A DNA stretch of 64,000 bases from positions 124,001 to 188,000 of the forward strand of contig JANPBU010000028.1 in the NCBI GenBank assembly GCA_031430595.1, read 5' to 3'. This DNA comes from JANNBN01 sp031430595 (GTDB taxonomy: Bacteria; Actinomycetota; Acidimicrobiia; Acidimicrobiales; JANYDT01). The translations under genes were made by a program, and so were the position numbers. Below the pieces are notes generated by a model. That model was not told the origin of the DNA and ran no database searches. It was given only the letters and a program-made list of their open reading frames with translations. This document shows positions 36,085-44,921 of this stretch, piece by piece (position 1 is the first letter of the stretch; the number at the start of each line of letters is the position of its first letter).

Positions 36085-36190
36085 CGGACCGATTTTGTCA
36101 GAAGATTCACCCTTTGACCAAAATTCATTGAAGGGTAGCGGTCACTGCGGGTGCGGCTTTGCGAACAGCAGCGATGGCACTCCGTCGCGT

Positions 36191-36472
36191 GATGCGCAAA
36201 CAGCGTTGGCCGTTGGATTGGTCGGCGCTGTGCTCATCGCTGCGCCGTCGCTTGGCCAAGGTCGTAGTTCAACTATCGGCGTAGCGCTTGTCTTGTGTGC
36301 TTTGATTTTCTACGGTTTCGCTATCAATTTGGCGCGACCCTTGCAGCAACGCAATGGGGCGCTCTCGGTTATCTGGCGCGCCGTCGGCATAGGTGCTGTG
36401 ATGACCGCTCCGACCGGGGTTCATGCTGCGGGATTTATCATTCTCGCAGAATTAGCTGATGAGAATGTTTGA
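36191..36472 (+). pseudogene. EamA/DMT-family transporter remnant
   Basis: An internal stretch of an EamA permease: LAVGLVGAVLIAAPSLGQG, then GVALVLCALIFYGFAINLAR and GALSVIWRAVGIGAVMTAPTG. It covers about three helices. There is neither a proper start nor the C-terminal repeat. The frame ends beside an inverted-repeat element. Confidence 0.6.
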
Positions 36473-36553
36473 GCCTGTGCCGACTTTTTGCTGCATGTGC
36501 CGACGATGTGCATCACAAAAACCCGGCACAGGCCACCAACCCCTGGCACAGGC
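36473..36553. repeat. Inverted/direct short-repeat cluster (REP-like)
   Basis: GCCTGTGCCG (36473-36482) and its exact complement CGGCACAGGC (36524-36533) form a 10-bp inverted repeat. A further GGCACAGGC lies at 36545-36553, and the direct repeat TGTGCCGAC occurs at 36476 and 36496. The element abuts the EamA remnant. The rest of 36554-36645 shows nothing recognisable. Confidence 0.6.
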
Positions 36554-36645
36554 AAAGGAGCGGCCAGGCAATTGCGCGCTTTATATCGGCAAATGTCCGA
36601 CTTCCCGGACGACGACAGTGATGCAGCCCGCTGGCCGCCGGTGCG

Positions 36646-37275
36646 TTACGGCCCGCCCGTTGCAGCCAGCCACCGGGTGATGTGCTCATCCCAAAGGATT
36701 GCGTCTACAGCGACCAGTTGATCAATCAGTACACGCCACGGTCGCCCTTCGCTTACCAAACCAGCATCAAGCACCCGGTTGCGGGTCGCAGAAATGGCAG
36801 CAACGACCGCAAGGGTTGACTCATCGATAATCGAACCGGCGAGGTCGCGTAACCACTGGGCAATGGCTGGTGACTGTCCTTGGGTGGCCACGGTGATCGT
36901 GATGGGTCCGGTTCGGTTAACGGCCGGCAGTGTAAATGCGCAGGCGTCGGGTTGATCGGCCGCGTTCACCAAAACGTTGAACGACTCGCCGTCAGAAAAC
37001 ACGTCTCTGTTGACATCGGGTGATGATGTTGCTGCGATGACCAACCGGTAGCCCCGCACATCGCCTCGTTCGTAAGCTCGCTCATGCCACCGAGCAATCT
37101 GCGAGGTGCCCAGTTCTTGAGTAATCGTCGGCGATATAACTGTCACGATCGCCCCAGCCGCGATAAGGCCCTGGGCTTTACTCGTTGCGACCGGTCCTCC
37201 GCCAACGATCAGGCACGGTCGGCCTTCAAGAACTACGCCAATGGGATAAAGGAGAGAAGCAACACCTCGCGACAC
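36646..37275 (-). CDS. Precorrin-2 dehydrogenase / sirohydrochlorin ferrochelatase-like protein
   Basis: A 209-residue protein with the N-terminal Rossmann motif CLIVGGGPVATSKAQGLIAAG, an intervening RLVIAATSSPDVNRDV and the helical dimerisation/catalytic region (GQSPAIAQWLRDLAGSIIDE). This is the Met8/CysG N-terminal family, which oxidises precorrin-2 and may insert iron to form siroheme. GTG 37275 places LYPIGVVLEGR at the usual N-terminus, although the frame is open to 37509. It is divergent from the desaturase gene. Confidence 0.85.
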   Translation of the reverse strand: MSRGVASLLYPIGVVLEGRPCLIVGGGPVATSKAQGLIAAGAIVTVISPTITQELGTSQIARWHERAYERGDVRGYRLVIAATSSPDVNRDVFSDGESFNVLVNAADQPDACAFTLPAVNRTGPITITVATQGQSPAIAQWLRDLAGSIIDESTLAVVAAISATRNRVLDAGLVSEGRPWRVLIDQLVAVDAILWDEHITRWLAATGGP

Positions 37276-37332
37276 ACGACTATTCAACTCGAAAAGTCTC
37301 GGTTTGTACGAGAAGCCACCTACCGTAGGGGG

Positions 37333-38172
37333 GTGGAATTCTTTAGGCACTCGGTCGACCGCTCGCGAGTCGCAGTTTTCGTGGCGATGTTCGCTGTCGA
37401 CATTGCGGTATACCTCGTCGTTGACTCGCCGCTCATTGCCGGCCTGTACTTCGTGGTCGGTATTTTGCCGAAGGGTGTGGTGTGTGCCTTTAACCACCAT
37501 CATCAACACGTATCAACCTTCAAAGTAACAATTCTCAATCGTGCCCTCGAACTCATGTATGGCCTTCAGACCGGGGTGACGAGCCACACCTGGGTACTGC
37601 ACCATTCGGTCGGACATCATCTGAACTATCTCGACCAAGAAAAGGACGAGTCTCGTTGGATGCGAAAAGACGGTTCGGTGATGGGCCAGATTGAATATGC
37701 GTTTGTGAACGCAGCGATGGCCTATCCGCGGGCCTGGAAAGTTGGTGTGCGGCACCCGAAGTTTCGCCGAGTATTCATCATGATGGGTGTGCTTACGGCT
37801 GCTCTCGTCGCTTCCCTTGTTTGGTATCGGCCGGTCGCCGGGTTTTTCATCTTCGTTTTGGCGCCTGCTTTTTCACTTTTCGGAACGGCTTGGGCGACGT
37901 ACGCCCATCACACCAATCGAAAAACCGATTCACCGTTCGAGGCATCAAACAACGTGATGCAGCCCCTCTATAACTTCTGTACAGGAAATCTTGGCTACCA
38001 CACAGCGCACCACTATCGACCAGGCGTCCACTGGTCGAAACTGAAAGAATTGCATCAACGCATCGAAGCGAATATCCCGGTTGATGCCTACGTTGCTGCC
38101 GGTTGGCCGTGGCGATTAGCTGGTACCGGTTTGCCGAAACTACCCGTACGAATCCCCGACGCCGTGGCGTAA
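37333..38172 (+). CDS. Fatty acid desaturase family protein
   Basis: A 279-residue membrane di-iron enzyme. Histidine boxes are CAFNHHHQHVS near 55, HTWVLHHSVGHH near 83 and LGYHTAHHYRPGVHWS near 217, with hydrophobic helices between. It should introduce a double bond or hydroxyl into a lipid; the electron donor is unknown. GTG 37333 is the first plausible start, 57 bp from the divergent siroheme gene. Confidence 0.85.
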   Translation: MEFFRHSVDRSRVAVFVAMFAVDIAVYLVVDSPLIAGLYFVVGILPKGVVCAFNHHHQHVSTFKVTILNRALELMYGLQTGVTSHTWVLHHSVGHHLNYLDQEKDESRWMRKDGSVMGQIEYAFVNAAMAYPRAWKVGVRHPKFRRVFIMMGVLTAALVASLVWYRPVAGFFIFVLAPAFSLFGTAWATYAHHTNRKTDSPFEASNNVMQPLYNFCTGNLGYHTAHHYRPGVHWSKLKELHQRIEANIPVDAYVAAGWPWRLAGTGLPKLPVRIPDAVA

Positions 38173-38244
38173 CCGCGGGATACGAATTCGACCTTTGATC
38201 GGCGGAAGTGGCATGTGAGCCGCGCGTCGCGAGATGATTGCGTT

Positions 38245-39429
38245 ATGCCAGGATCAGTAATCGTTGCCGGTGCCCGAACCCCTATCGGAAAATTGTCTGG
38301 AGTGCTGGGTGGGTTTAGCGCTGCACAGCTTGGTGGTTTTGCGATTGCTGAGGCACTTAAACGTGCTGGAGTACCAGCTGACCAGGTAGATCACGTCATT
38401 CTTGGGCAGGTGTTGTTAGCTGGCGCCGGGCAACTTCCAGCCCGACAGGCTGCGGTAAATGCCGGTATCCCAATGAGTGTTCCGGCGACCATTGTGAACA
38501 AGGTGTGCCTCTCAGGGCTGAATGCGATCTACCAAGCCGACCAAATGATTCAAGCTGGCGACGCCGATATAGTCGTGGCTGGCGGAATGGAATCGATGAC
38601 TCAGGCGCCGTATCTGGTTCCGAACGGTCGTAGCGGTTACCGGTACGGAAACGCAGCGCTGCTTGACGCGACGTACCACGACGGGTTGTTTTGTGCCCTT
38701 GACCATGTTGCAATGGGCGAAGGAACCGAGAACTACGGACGCGGGAAGGCGAGCCTCGATCGAGCCCGTCAAGATGCCTTCGCGGCAAAATCCCATGAGC
38801 GTGCGGCGAACGCTGCGAAGGCTGGCCGTCTCGGTGAAGAGATTGTTCCGGTAGCGATCGCGCAACGCAAAGGTGAGCCGATGCTGATCGATACCGACGA
38901 AGGAGTTCGTCCCGGAACGACCAGTGAATCGCTTGGCGGGCTGAAGGCAGCTTTCGCAATAGATGGTCAAATTACGGCAGGTAACGCAAGCCAACTTTCC
39001 GATGGGGCTAGCGCCACAATTTTGATGTCAGCTTCGGCAGCCGCTCGCCTCGGCATTACCCCGCTTGCGACCATTGTTTCCTACGGGATGGTGGCTGGTC
39101 CGGATTCGGCTTCGTTGTTATTGCAACCAGCGAACGCCATTCGAAAAGCGCTGCTGAAGGCCGGGATGAGCGTGACCGATGTAAACCTTTTTGAAATGAA
39201 TGAGGCCTTCGCGTCGGTCGCGCTCGCCAGTATCGATGACCTCGGGGTGAGCGAAGACATTGTGAACGTTAACGGCGGTGCAATTGCGCTTGGCCACCCA
39301 ATCGGAGCTTCGGGGAATCGGCTGGCACTCACGCTGGCCATGGAACTTTGCCGCAGGGGTGGGGGAGTTGGGGCAGCAGCCTTATGTGGCGGTGGCGGCC
39401 AAGGCGACGCACTCGTACTTCGGGTGTAG
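38245..39429 (+). CDS. Acetyl-CoA C-acetyltransferase (thiolase)
   Basis: A 394-residue thiolase. The nucleophilic Cys is in NKVCLSGLNAI near 88, the His in GGAIALGHPIGASGNRLA near 350 and the second Cys in AALCGGGGQGDA near the end. It begins MPGSVIVAGARTPIGKLSG, so ATG 38245 is chosen over GTG 38215. It condenses or cleaves acetoacetyl-CoA. The acetoacetyl-CoA synthetase at 61.5 kb may use the same metabolite, but the genes are not linked. Confidence 0.93.
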   Translation: MPGSVIVAGARTPIGKLSGVLGGFSAAQLGGFAIAEALKRAGVPADQVDHVILGQVLLAGAGQLPARQAAVNAGIPMSVPATIVNKVCLSGLNAIYQADQMIQAGDADIVVAGGMESMTQAPYLVPNGRSGYRYGNAALLDATYHDGLFCALDHVAMGEGTENYGRGKASLDRARQDAFAAKSHERAANAAKAGRLGEEIVPVAIAQRKGEPMLIDTDEGVRPGTTSESLGGLKAAFAIDGQITAGNASQLSDGASATILMSASAAARLGITPLATIVSYGMVAGPDSASLLLQPANAIRKALLKAGMSVTDVNLFEMNEAFASVALASIDDLGVSEDIVNVNGGAIALGHPIGASGNRLALTLAMELCRRGGGVGAAALCGGGGQGDALVLRV

Positions 39430-39490
39430 TTAATCGGCCGGAAACAATTCGGCCATCGTCGAGAAATCCGAATCGCGTACCTTTGAGGCC

Positions 39491-39727
39491 ATGGCCACTC
39501 CCGTGGGTCTTAGCGACCAAGAACATGCAGTCTTCAACGCGATCAATGCCGCTCGAGGGCGACTGATTACCCGAACAGAGTTGGCACGCGTTGCTCAGGT
39601 GCCGGTAACGCCGGCCCGCCGAGTCGACGGACTACTTATTAATGTTCGTAGGGCACTTGCCCCGGAGGAACTCATTAACGTCCGCCGACGGGGTTGGATG
39701 CTCGAAGCGGAACTTTGCCGGGCGTGA
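39491..39727 (+). CDS. Stand-alone winged-helix DNA-binding protein (OmpR/PhoB C-terminal type)
   Basis: A 78-residue protein. HAVFNAINAARGRLITRTEL, the VTPARRVDGLLINVRRAL recognition helix and the wing INVRRRGWML match the Trans_Reg_C fold without any receiver domain. Its TGA overlaps the GTG of the antiporter-GlnD fusion (GTGA), so the two are translationally coupled. It may regulate the antiporter/ammonium-transporter unit. Confidence 0.75.
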   Translation: MATPVGLSDQEHAVFNAINAARGRLITRTELARVAQVPVTPARRVDGLLINVRRALAPEELINVRRRGWMLEAELCRA

Positions 39728-42501
39728 TACTTGCTTCGATTGTTGCCCTCGCTGAAGGGGCAAGTAAGAACGTTTTGTTGGAAATTCTCATCATTTTGGT
39801 TGCCGCCAAATGCGCCGCTGAGATTGCGGATCGACTGAAAATACCAACTGTCGTTGGCGAAATTGTTGCTGGCATAGCCATTGGCCCGCATTCGCTGCGC
39901 CTGGTTTCAACCAACGACGTACTGATCACCCTCGCCGAGATCGGCGTCATTTTGTTGCTACTTGAAGTCGGAATGGAGATGGACCTCCGGGAACTGAAGT
40001 CGGTCGGCAAGGCTGCGCTTTCGGTCGCCGTCGTTGGGGTCGTTGTGCCGATTGCTGGCGGTTTTGGGGTCACGAGGGCCCTCGGTCTCAACCGCAATGC
40101 CGCACTCTTCATCGCGGCAGCACTTACTGCAACAAGCGTTGGAATTACCGCTCGCGTGTTCGGCGACCTGCGAGCGCTTGCCACCAGAGAAGCGCAAACA
40201 GTGTTGGGCGCGGCTGTCGCCGACGATGTTATTGGCCTCATCGTTTTGACTGTGGTCGTTCGAATCGTGACCGGAACCGGAAGCGTTTCGGTGATGTCGG
40301 TTGGTGGCGTAATAGTTCTCGCCGTGGCATTTTTGGTCGTCTGTACCACGGTAGGTGTGCTTGGGGCACCGAGACTCTTTACTTGGATTGAACGCCGAGC
40401 CCGATCGTCTTCGACACTGTTGGTTTTGGCTTTGGCTTTCGCACTTGGTGTGGCCCAACTGGCAACCCTCGCAAAACTTGCCCCGATCATTGGTGCGTTC
40501 GTCGCTGGCCTCTCGCTCGGAAGAACAGATTCTGCTGCCCGTATTCAACGTGAACTTACGCCGGTTGGGCACATGTTCATCCCGGTCTTTTTCTTGCAAA
40601 TTGGTATCAATGTAGATGTACGTACCTTTGTCGACCCGAGGGTGTTGGGCATCGCTGCAGTCGTGACCGTTGTTGCAATTCTTGGAAAAGTTGTCGCAGG
40701 GTGGGCGGCGGTAGGAACTTCGTCTGACCGCTTACTGATTGGTCTTGGCATGATCCCTCGTGGTGAGGTCGGCTTGATCTTTGCCTCGATCGGTCTGAAA
40801 AATGGTGTCCTTGACAAAGACCTTTATGCTGCGGTGTTGTTGATGGTGTTGGTAACCACGCTGGTTACTCCACCGCTCTTGAGTTGGCGGGTTGGGCGCA
40901 TGAGAGCCAACGCGTTTGAAGTTGCATCAGCTACGTCAACTTCCCAAAACGGAGAACAATATTTGGCATTTGTGTTGCAATCAGCAATTGATGCTGCGCG
41001 CGCCCAACCGACAGCATCCACACTTGATCGACTCGCTGTGGAGCACGATGGACCGCTGAAGTGGGGTAGTCAAGAACGAGGGTTGTTTGATCGGTTGTTG
41101 ATTGAAGGATCACCACGATCATGGCGTTTGCTTGACTCAACCCGGGTTCTTGATCGGGCACTTCCGGAACTTGAAACGTTCCTTGAACGTCGTCGACGAG
41201 ATTCGAGCATTCTTGACCCGGCGGCCGTCCATCGCTTCGATGTGCTCGACCGTATAAGGTTGGCGACACACAACAGCGAAGCTGACTATGCGACCCGAGG
41301 CGATGCTCGTGCTCACAAACGCTATTTGTCGCTGCAACACCCTCGTCGGGTTCTGCTCGCTGCGTGGCTCATCGATCTCATTGGGTCAGACCCCGAAGCG
41401 TTTCGGTCATGTCGCTCAACCATTGAACAGCTCGGTGGTGACGCAGACGACATCGATGCGATTGGATCTCTCATTGAAGAACAAGAACTGCTTCGTGCTG
41501 CGGCCATTCGACCAGACGGATTAAGCCACGACAGTGTGCTTCGTGTGGCGGTTCATTTACGTGAACGAGAACGTGCCAGTGCACTTTCCGTATTGAGTAT
41601 CTCGATTAACTCACTCGAACCGTGGGAACGTTCGCGTCTCGATGAACTTGATGACTTGGTTCATGCTTCGCTGAACTCGCCACTTCTGGCAGGTTCTGCG
41701 GTCACGTTGATTGATGCGAAGCGATCACAAGCCACCGCCTTGTTGCGGCCCGGCTCGCCAGCGGTCGATCGCGTCTCGACGGCACCAATTTCCTACATTT
41801 TGTGCGAAGAGCCTGCGGCGATTGCTACACAGGTAGCGTTGCTTGACCCGATTCCGGCAAAGAACAAATTTGTGGTCGCTTTGCAACATGACGACGATGA
41901 TGTCACCCGGATTCTGATTGCAAGCCGGGACAGGCAAGGCCTACTCGCGCACACCACCGCAGTACTAGAACGTTTCGGTGCTGACCTGAGCGATGCCGTG
42001 ATCGCAACATGGGGTGACGGCGGCGCGTTGCAGGTATTCAGAGCCCGCAAACTCAAAGCCACTATTGATGACCTGGCTCTGCTCGGTGCCGAGTTGGCCT
42101 CTGAGTTAGAACGAACGGTTGGCACGGTTCGAGCGTCGACCCCCATTCCCGATGCGATCGTTCATTTTGATAACGGGGCGTCGCCGTGGCACACCATCTG
42201 CGAGGTTCGAGCAACTGATCGGCGTGGTCTGCTTCACGCCCTGGCCTCTGCGGTCGCGGTTGCTGGTGCAGACGTGCACGCAGCACGCATCACAACGGCC
42301 GACGACATGGCCCTCGACACGTTTGATGTGACTGACCGTACCGGGCGAAAACTTGATGAGTCGATGCAAAATGCGCTTCGCGAGACGCTTCGAATGGGCA
42401 GTGCGGCAACGACAACTACACAACGCCGCTTCCTGGGAACCAAAATTGGGCCGAAAACCGGCTCTACGAACAGGCTTGGAACAAAGTCGAAACATTCGTG
42501 A
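39724..42501 (+). CDS. Kef-type cation:proton antiporter fused to a GlnD-like HD/ACT-ACT module
   Basis: A 925-residue fusion. Residues about 15-395 are a CPA2 antiporter (IPTVVGEIVAGIAIGPHSL; LGAAVADDVIGLIVL; GMIPRGEVGLIFA). From about 460 it follows the C-terminal half of uridylyltransferase GlnD. First is a PE..F helix with HRFDVLDRIR and LLAAWLIDLIG, where GlnD has LLHDIGK. Two ACT domains follow: ILIASRDRQGLLAHTTAVLE near 738, and ICEVRATDRRGLLHALASAV near 826. The nucleotidyltransferase domain is absent and the HD metal-binding His is lost. It probably senses glutamine or another amino acid to gate transport. GTG 39724 is chosen because it overlaps the wHTH stop by 4 nt; ATG 39694 is possible. 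Confidence 0.87.
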   Translation: MILASIVALAEGASKNVLLEILIILVAAKCAAEIADRLKIPTVVGEIVAGIAIGPHSLRLVSTNDVLITLAEIGVILLLLEVGMEMDLRELKSVGKAALSVAVVGVVVPIAGGFGVTRALGLNRNAALFIAAALTATSVGITARVFGDLRALATREAQTVLGAAVADDVIGLIVLTVVVRIVTGTGSVSVMSVGGVIVLAVAFLVVCTTVGVLGAPRLFTWIERRARSSSTLLVLALAFALGVAQLATLAKLAPIIGAFVAGLSLGRTDSAARIQRELTPVGHMFIPVFFLQIGINVDVRTFVDPRVLGIAAVVTVVAILGKVVAGWAAVGTSSDRLLIGLGMIPRGEVGLIFASIGLKNGVLDKDLYAAVLLMVLVTTLVTPPLLSWRVGRMRANAFEVASATSTSQNGEQYLAFVLQSAIDAARAQPTASTLDRLAVEHDGPLKWGSQERGLFDRLLIEGSPRSWRLLDSTRVLDRALPELETFLERRRRDSSILDPAAVHRFDVLDRIRLATHNSEADYATRGDARAHKRYLSLQHPRRVLLAAWLIDLIGSDPEAFRSCRSTIEQLGGDADDIDAIGSLIEEQELLRAAAIRPDGLSHDSVLRVAVHLRERERASALSVLSISINSLEPWERSRLDELDDLVHASLNSPLLAGSAVTLIDAKRSQATALLRPGSPAVDRVSTAPISYILCEEPAAIATQVALLDPIPAKNKFVVALQHDDDDVTRILIASRDRQGLLAHTTAVLERFGADLSDAVIATWGDGGALQVFRARKLKATIDDLALLGAELASELERTVGTVRASTPIPDAIVHFDNGASPWHTICEVRATDRRGLLHALASAVAVAGADVHAARITTADDMALDTFDVTDRTGRKLDESMQNALRETLRMGSAATTTTQRRFLGTKIGPKTGSTNRLGTKSKHS

Positions 42502-42584
42502 CGCAGAGGCGAAATTTCTTGTTTGTAGGTTGAAAGGGTCATCACGACACCACCACCTGAATCGCAAGGAGCTGCGAAACACCT

Positions 42585-44096
42585 ATGTCCACCTCCCGTT
42601 TTTTGAAAACCCCTCGTTACCTGAAACTAGGTGCGCTGACTATCGGGGCTCTTGCAGTATCTCTGGTGCTCGCACCCGGTGCGCTAGCCCAGGCCATTGA
42701 TCCGAAGATCTCTGTTACGGGCAAAGAACTTGCCGCGACGAACGAGTCGTTAAACCTTCTCTGGATTGTGATCGGAGCCGCACTTGTCGTCTTTATGCAG
42801 GCCGGGTTTGCGCTGGTTGAAACTGGCATGTGCCGAGCCAAACATGCGGCGCATGTGGTCAGCACTAACTTTGCAATCTTCGGTCTTGGTTTCGTTGGGT
42901 TCATGCTCATCGGCTTCCCCTTAGCTTTCGGAAACTGGTCGTATCCTGGTTACTTCGGCTACGACAAAGCAGTCGGTCAGGCATTACTTGGCAGCGGAGA
43001 TTGGATCTTCCTGAACTGGGCGAAACCGTTTCTTTTCGGTGGCGCCCAAAGCACGCCTGCCGTACTTGGCTTCTTCCTCTACATGGTGGCCTTCATGGAC
43101 ACCGTCGCCACGATTCCAACCGGTTCAATGGCGGAGCGTTGGAAGTGGAACAGTTTCGTTATCTGGGGTTTGTTTTGCGGGGCGATCTATTACCCAATCT
43201 TTGCGGCCTGGACGTGGGGAGGCGGTTGGTTGAGCCAAATCGGCGATTCGATGAGCCTTGGTCACGGCTACGTTGACTTTGCTGGTTCTGGAGTGGTGCA
43301 CGCAGTCGGAGGCGTCGCCGCCCTTGCGGGCGCGTTGGTGCTGGGCCCTCGAATCGGCAAGTTTGGGTCCGACGGCAAACCCCGAACCTTGACCGCTCAT
43401 CACCTTCCCATGGCCATGCTTGGTACGTTCATCTTGTTGTTTGGTTGGTTCGGGTTCAACGCAGCATCAACGTTCGCGGCGACTGACCGTCAGTTTGCGA
43501 TCGTCGCAGCCAACACCGGAATCGCCGCAGCATTCGGCGCTGTTGCTGCGATGTTTCAGGTGATGTTCACCGGCGGCAAGAAGCCCGACCCTGGAATGAT
43601 GATTAACGGAATGCTTGCCGGGCTCGTTGCCATCACCGCACCATGCGCCTTTGTTTCACCTTGGGCCGCTGCCGTCATTGGCGTAACTGCATCAATCATC
43701 ATGAGTTTCTCGGTCAAGTTCTGGGAAGCACGAGGGATCGACGACCCGGTAGGTGCCATAAGCGTACATGGTGTTTGCGGCATCTATGGGGTGCTCTGCG
43801 TAGGCATCTTCGCAAACGGGTCGTACGGTGCCGGATGGAATTTCCTTGATCGTCAATGGACCAAAGACAACGGCGTCACTGGTTTGCTTTATGGCGAAAC
43901 CGGTCAGTTTCTTGCCCAACTCGTTGGTGCAGTAGTACTCGCGACCGTAATCTTTGGGGTTGCGTATGCATTCTTCGCCATCCAGAACAAGCTCACCAAG
44001 GGCGGAATTCGCTCGAGTGAAGAAGACGAACTGGAAGGCCTCGACATGCCTGAGATGGGCGTACTTGCGTACCCAGAGTTTGCAATGGCCGAATAG
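42585..44096 (+). CDS. amt: Ammonium transporter
   Basis: A 503-residue Amt/MEP/Rh channel. The N-terminus has a cleavable-looking signal (APGALAQA) followed by 11 helices. The pore twin histidines are in DFAGSGVVHAVGG and AISVHGVCGIYG, and the GFALVETGMCRAKHA segment near 73 is typical. AAGGAG precedes the ATG by about 12 nt. It lies 83 bp after the antiporter-GlnD fusion and ends before a strong terminator. No glnB/glnK gene is in the window, which is unusual for an amt locus. Confidence 0.94.
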   Translation: MSTSRFLKTPRYLKLGALTIGALAVSLVLAPGALAQAIDPKISVTGKELAATNESLNLLWIVIGAALVVFMQAGFALVETGMCRAKHAAHVVSTNFAIFGLGFVGFMLIGFPLAFGNWSYPGYFGYDKAVGQALLGSGDWIFLNWAKPFLFGGAQSTPAVLGFFLYMVAFMDTVATIPTGSMAERWKWNSFVIWGLFCGAIYYPIFAAWTWGGGWLSQIGDSMSLGHGYVDFAGSGVVHAVGGVAALAGALVLGPRIGKFGSDGKPRTLTAHHLPMAMLGTFILLFGWFGFNAASTFAATDRQFAIVAANTGIAAAFGAVAAMFQVMFTGGKKPDPGMMINGMLAGLVAITAPCAFVSPWAAAVIGVTASIIMSFSVKFWEARGIDDPVGAISVHGVCGIYGVLCVGIFANGSYGAGWNFLDRQWTKDNGVTGLLYGETGQFLAQLVGAVVLATVIFGVAYAFFAIQNKLTKGGIRSSEEDELEGLDMPEMGVLAYPEFAMAE

Positions 44097-44187
44097 CAAA
44101 GGATTCCAGGACATTTACGTCACCCCTGATCGTAAGTGTCTTGGTTTTCTGGTCACTCAACACGGGAGGTGAGTGATCGGTAAAGAT

Positions 44188-44223
44188 CGGGCCGGTACCT
44201 GAAAAGGTATCGGCCCGGTTTTC
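44188..44223 (+). terminator. Rho-independent terminator after amt
   Basis: A 13-bp stem (44188-44200 with 44205-44217, one G-U pair) closes a GAAA tetraloop and is followed by GTTTTC. It ends the amt transcript and lies before the convergent udk gene. Confidence 0.9.
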
Positions 44224-44265
44224 GTCTCGTCAGGTAATCGCGCTTAAGCGGTGGTCAAGTAGCAG

Positions 44266-44901
44266 CTAGGTAGTTTCGTGCCGGTTGATTTGGCTGATTC
44301 GGGCTAGCAACATGTCGATGGCAGGTTCGTTCATACCGCCATGAGGAATGATGACATCGGCGTAGCGTTTGGAAGGTTCGATGAATTGCAGATGCGCTGG
44401 TCGTACCGTGTCGAGGTATTGCTGAATGACTGATTCCGCGCTTCGTCCACGTTGTGAAATGTCTCGCTGTAGGCGCCGGATGAATCGAACGTCGGCATCG
44501 GCATCGACGAACACTTTAAGATCCATAAGTGAACGTAGTTCTGGTTCCCAGAGCACCAATAGACCCTCAACCACAATAATTGGTGCGCTGCGTACATACG
44601 TTGTTGTGGGTAGTCTTGCGTGAGTTGCAAAGTCGTAAACCGGCACTTCAACGGGGTTCCCCCCACGTAACGAAGCCAACTGACAACGCATGAGTTCCCA
44701 ATCGAACGCATCAGGGTGGTCGTAATCGACGCTGACGCGCTCATCGAACGAAAGATGCTCACGGTTCGCGTAATACGAGTCAAGCGCCATTACCGCCACA
44801 CGCTCGTGGCCAGCCATGGCAATCACCCGGTCGGCAACGGTGCTTTTTCCTGATCCACTTCCGCCCGCAACGCCTATGACAAAAGTTTGTTGATCAGCCA
44901 C
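44266..44901 (-). CDS. udk: Uridine kinase
   Basis: A 211-residue P-loop kinase. Walker A is GGSGSGKST near 13; ALDSYYANREHLSF near 39 and DHPDAFDWELM near 60 bind nucleoside. IIVVEGLLVLWEPELR is the Walker B-like region, and FIRRLQRDISQRGRS is the lid. It phosphorylates uridine and cytidine in pyrimidine salvage. The start is GTG at 44901. It lies 20 bp from the upstream kynureninase gene on the same strand. Confidence 0.93.
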   Translation of the reverse strand: MADQQTFVIGVAGGSGSGKSTVADRVIAMAGHERVAVMALDSYYANREHLSFDERVSVDYDHPDAFDWELMRCQLASLRGGNPVEVPVYDFATHARLPTTTYVRSAPIIVVEGLLVLWEPELRSLMDLKVFVDADADVRFIRRLQRDISQRGRSAESVIQQYLDTVRPAHLQFIEPSKRYADVIIPHGGMNEPAIDMLLARISQINRHETT

Positions 44902-44921
44902 AGACTCAACCTACCTTGCGT

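Noticed and set aside
31687..36553. Active insertion sequence or integrated element
   Set aside because: No transposase, integrase, terminal inverted repeats of IS type or target-site duplication could be identified; only gene remnants and short repeats are present.
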